Position numbers and translations under genes: made by a program. Positions 61,648 to 64,000 of a DNA stretch of 64,000 nt are shown one piece after another (positions within the stretch are counted from its first letter, which is position 1; each line of letters begins with the position of its first letter). The DNA is taken from positions 62,001-126,000 of the forward strand of contig CAJTIR010000006.1 of NCBI GenBank assembly GCA_910576385.1, given 5' to 3'. Source of the DNA: Lachnospiraceae bacterium (GTDB lineage: Bacteria; Bacillota; Clostridia; Lachnospirales; Lachnospiraceae). The notes beneath the pieces are model-generated. The model was given only the letters and a program-made list of their open reading frames with translations, ran no database searches and had not been told where the DNA came from.

Positions 61648-62865
61648 TTAAATTTCCTCCTCCCTCCGTTTCGTTCTGCTCTGTTGCCTGTTCTGCTGTC
61701 GGCTCTCGTTCTGAAGTTCCCTCTCAAGGTTCTTTTTGTTATAGCCGATTACCTCGGTATATGCTAATTCTGTGGCGGTCTTAGTCTGTTCCCTGCCGAT
61801 ACTGTCATATTCAGACTGCAAAGACTGTATCTCGGCTTTCCACTGTTTCGGCGTTATCTTCTCGCCGTTCTGTAAAAGGCTCTGCATACGCTCCTTTAAT
61901 TCGAGGTACTTCGATAAGCTGTCCTTATGCTCTTTGTCGTATCTCATTTTCGCAAGCCCTTTTAGTGACTGGCTCTCCTTATAGGTGGCTTGGATTGGCG
62001 CATAGAGGGCATACATTTTTGACAGTTCCTTTAATAGGCTTAGTTTCTGCCCCTTGGAAAGATGTACCGTTTCCAACTGCTGATATTTCCGTTCCCTGTC
62101 CTCTGTGAATTTCGCAAGGCTCTCAAAGCTGTCTATCTTCCTTGTCGTGATGAATTTCTCCGCATTGTCGGCTGACTGCAAGACGGTTCTGTCAGATATT
62201 CTTCTTAGGTGCTTTCCGCTGACAATCGGCAAATCAAGCCTGCCTTTGCGCTCCCTTACCTTTGCAATCATCTCCATGAATTCATTCTTCACGCTGACCG
62301 CCTCATTTTTAATCTTGGCGTACTGTGCGCTGTGAAGTTCCTGCCTGGCAAGCATGAGCATTTCTTTTGCCTGTTCCAACAGCAGATTGTTCTTGATGAT
62401 TTCCCGATTGATGTTGCCCCTCTCGGTCTGTATTTCCTTATGCTCTAAAGCATTGGCAACCGCCCCGATATGGATTGTCGGCTCTCGGTCAATCCCCTGT
62501 TCCTTAAAAGATCGATGCTCCCAATGTACCGCAATCCCCAACTGTTCATTGGTGGCATTGATTGTGTCGGCTAAATCTTTTCGCCACATTTTAGCGTTTT
62601 CCCTGCTGTTCCAGTCGGTGCTTTCTACGGTCTGACATTTCCATTGTTTTCTGTTCCGCTTGTCAACTTTCTGCTGTCCAGTCTTTTTGTCAATAAGGGG
62701 AACACGCTCCCCGTTTTCATCAAGGACATAAACCTTTTTGGTCTTTGCTCCCCATTCGCCATTTTCGGTAAGAGGGCGCATTGTGAGTAAAACATGGATA
62801 TGTGCGCACCCCGTAAACGGGGTGAATACGTTACCTCGGCTTTTCAGTTTCGTTGCCCTCGTCAT
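61648..62865 (-). pseudogene. MobA/MobL relaxase lacking its N-terminal part
   Basis: MobA/MobL relaxases nick oriT to start transfer of mobilizable elements. The 405-codon frame keeps CAHIHVLLTMRPLTENGEWG (the second metal-binding His motif region), GKDLAD-like WRKDLADTINATNEQLG and the long charged helical C-terminal region ending RQQSRTKRREEEI. The first roughly 130-150 residues, which carry the nicking residue and first motifs, are absent. Only a short unrelated leader (MTRATKLKSRGNVFTPFTG) precedes the motif. The ATG overlaps the stop of the upstream gene (ATGA). Nicking activity is unlikely. Classed as a pseudogene by inference; the frame itself is intact. Confidence 0.7.
62807..62824. 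repeat. Perfect 18-bp palindrome at the relaxase deletion point
   Basis: CACCCCGTAAACGGGGTG has 8-bp perfect arms around AA. It lies exactly where the short leader joins the conserved relaxase sequence. It could be a deletion joint, a recombination site or a relic of a transfer origin. Confidence 0.5.
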
Positions 62866-63203
62866 TCCGTACCGCCCTCGTTTTCATTTTCGGCATTGGG
62901 GAGAGTGGATTGTGGGGGAGTAATTTCCCGGCTTTCCGCTTTGATTTTAGATATAATCTGCTGACAGTCCCTTGTCTGCAAAGCAACAGACAAGATACGG
63001 TTTAACTCGCCCTCGTCATAGCGATAACAGTCGGGGAGATACTTCACGATAATACCGCCCAGGATGTACTTGTGGTGGTTCTCGGCTTTGCGTTTCTTCT
63101 CGTTCTGCTTTTTCTTCTCGTTGGCTACACGCTGTTTTGCCTGTTGCAATGCCGGCAATGCTTTTTCCAAATTTTTGTTTGCGTCATTCTTGCTCTCAAT
63201 CAT
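62862..63203 (-). CDS. DUF3847-like mobilization accessory protein
   Basis: The 113-residue charged protein has a coiled-coil N-terminal half (LQQAKQRVANEKKKQNEKKRKAENHH) and a helical C-terminal half (YILGGIIVKYLPDCYRYDEG, LSVALQTRDCQQIISKI). Small proteins of this kind (DUF3847) usually precede mobA/mobL on clostridial elements and may aid oriT binding. GAGG lies 8-9 bp before the ATG. Its stop overlaps the relaxase start. Confidence 0.65.
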   Translation of the reverse strand: MIESKNDANKNLEKALPALQQAKQRVANEKKKQNEKKRKAENHHKYILGGIIVKYLPDCYRYDEGELNRILSVALQTRDCQQIISKIKAESREITPPQSTLPNAENENEGGTE

Positions 63204-63249
63204 CTTGATACCTCATTCTTTCTGTGCTGTGTTGATAGGTTCTGAAAAT

Positions 63250-63288
63250 AAAAAAGGTAGCGGATTGTCTGTTAAGATAATCGCTACC
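63250..63288 (-). terminator. Terminator for the CPBP gene
   Basis: On the minus strand GGTAGCGATT pairs with AATCCGCTACC (one bulged base) and is followed by a run of six T. It lies just downstream of the leftward CPBP gene. Confidence 0.75.
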
Positions 63289-63345
63289 TAATGGTAAACA
63301 ATATTCAGTTTTTATATTTCTGCTCTGTCAAATAATTTTATCATT

Positions 63346-64000
63346 TTAATGCTTGTAAATAGGGCAGAAGTTATCTTTATTTTTGTGGATAATATAAATG
63401 CCGTATATTCCTAATAACAAATACATTATTAAACAGAAAACTAATCCTATTGTTGGATATTGATTACTTTTAGAAAAACAAAATGGTATACCGCACAAAT
63501 CCACTACAAAATGTAAAATAATTGGTATCCATAAATTTCGGGTTTTGACATAAACTGCCCCAAAGTAAACTCCTAATGCAGTAGCCCAAACAGCTTTGCA
63601 AATAATTGTTAAAATTGGTTGCCCAAGTGCACCAAAAATATGCCCAAAACCAAATAGTGCAGATGAAATAATAACTGCATATAATGTAGCATTATCTCGT
63701 TTGCCAAACCATTTTTCAATGATATTCTGTAATAATCCTCTCAGATAAATTTCCTCCATTATTGCAACACCTATATAATACACAACACCCTCTACAATAA
63801 CTCTATATATTGTTGGTTTATTATTAAACGGTGAAAGTCCTATACAAAAAGCAACTGCCACTATAAGTGTAGCAACAAGGGAGGGAATACCATATCTTTT
63901 CAAACCAATCAGTATATTTTGAAATTGCAATCCAAAATTCCACTCTTTTATAATGGTTTTCCTGCATACATAACATAAAGCAAAAGCAAATATAAAATTT
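63346..64000 (-). CDS. CPBP-family intramembrane protease, start beyond the window
   Basis: CPBP (Abi/Rce1-like) glutamic proteases act inside membranes; bacterial members are linked to bacteriocin immunity or phage defence, mostly without proof. The visible part has several transmembrane helices and the three motifs: EEIYLRGLL (EExxxR), FGFGHIFGA (FxxxH) and HFVVDLCG (HxxxD). The frame is open to position 64000 with no stop, so the gene continues to the right. A TTG at 63930 is not needed as a start because upstream sequence (FALCYVCRKTIIKEWNFG) reads as a natural continuation. It is very AT-rich compared with the chromosome, fitting a cargo gene. Confidence 0.8.
   Translation of the reverse strand, partial: NFIFAFALCYVCRKTIIKEWNFGLQFQNILIGLKRYGIPSLVATLIVAVAFCIGLSPFNNKPTIYRVIVEGVVYYIGVAIMEEIYLRGLLQNIIEKWFGKRDNATLYAVIISSALFGFGHIFGALGQPILTIICKAVWATALGVYFGAVYVKTRNLWIPIILHFVVDLCGIPFCFSKSNQYPTIGLVFCLIMYLLLGIYGIYIIHKNKDNFCPIYKH

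Noticed and set aside
1-64000. tRNA, rRNA or tmRNA genes
   Set aside because: No recognisable tRNA or rRNA sequence was seen in the spacers, although a covariance-model scan was not possible.

Overview
The window is a chromosomal segment of a low-GC Gram-positive anaerobe, most likely a gut Lachnospiraceae (class Clostridia). Supporting evidence is the gene order (yceD-rpmF, plsX-acpP-rnc-smc-ftsY, ylxM-ffh-rpsP-khpA-rimM-trmD, rplS-rbgA-rnhB-ylqG-ylqH-yraN), a Cys4 form of ribosomal protein L32, a one-piece pyruvate:ferredoxin oxidoreductase, and many secreted Ig-like, FIVAR or BspA-type leucine-rich proteins with Lys-rich C-terminal domains. Genus cannot be settled from the sequence.

Layout. 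1-10.8 kb: 3' part of ackA, then lipid, ribosome and SRP housekeeping genes ending with a threonine ammonia-lyase. 10.8-13.7 kb: accessory patch with a compact type I toxin-antitoxin locus of the Fst/par type, followed by a surface-protein gene whose middle is occupied by a piece of an O-antigen-ligase-like membrane protein. 13.8-17.5 kb: ylxM-ffh-rpsP-khpA-rimM-trmD. 17.5-22 kb: three secreted-protein loci (FIVAR/Ig protein, a gene remnant behind a miniature inverted-repeat element, a CAP-domain protein) that separate trmD from rplS. 22-29.7 kb: rplS, two signal peptidases around rbgA, rnhB, FliK-like and FlhB-like genes, yraN and pgeF. 29.7-34.7 kb: a secreted protein, an ABC-F ATPase and two secreted-protein loci, one of them 5'-truncated. 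34.9-42.2 kb: a PAS-GGDEF-GGDEF-EAL protein and nifJ. 42.4-45.2 kb: an XRE regulator and a wrecked tad pilus locus (shortened tadZ, frameshifted cpaF cut by an IS1182-type transposase remnant). 45.5-50.7 kb: a 1743-residue BspA-like protein with an embedded cysteine-peptidase-like module. 50.7-57.4 kb: an anaerobic cobalamin (corrin ring) operon cbiD-cbiL-cbiF-cbiG-cbiH-cbiJET. 57.4-60.5 kb: unknown protein, Hpt protein, asnB. 60.6-64 kb: part of a decayed mobilizable element (tnpW, Rpn remnant, N-terminally deleted MobA/MobL relaxase, its small partner, and a CPBP protease cut by the window edge).

How it works together. The conserved blocks supply protein targeting (FtsY, Ffh, LepB), ribosome assembly (RimM, RbgA, KhpA, L32, S16, L19), tRNA and RNA processing, and fatty-acid synthesis. 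Between them lie variable surface genes and non-autonomous repeats. At least three dispersed repeat families with terminal inverted repeats sit in the spacers, and several loci show deletion scars or in-frame chimeras, so the accessory part of this region appears to be actively recombining. The best candidate for an undescribed functional system is the toxin-antitoxin locus at 11.1-11.4 kb. It has all the expected parts: a 32-residue membrane toxin with a paired Shine-Dalgarno, a convergent antisense RNA with a near-consensus promoter, matching direct repeats and a shared terminator stem.
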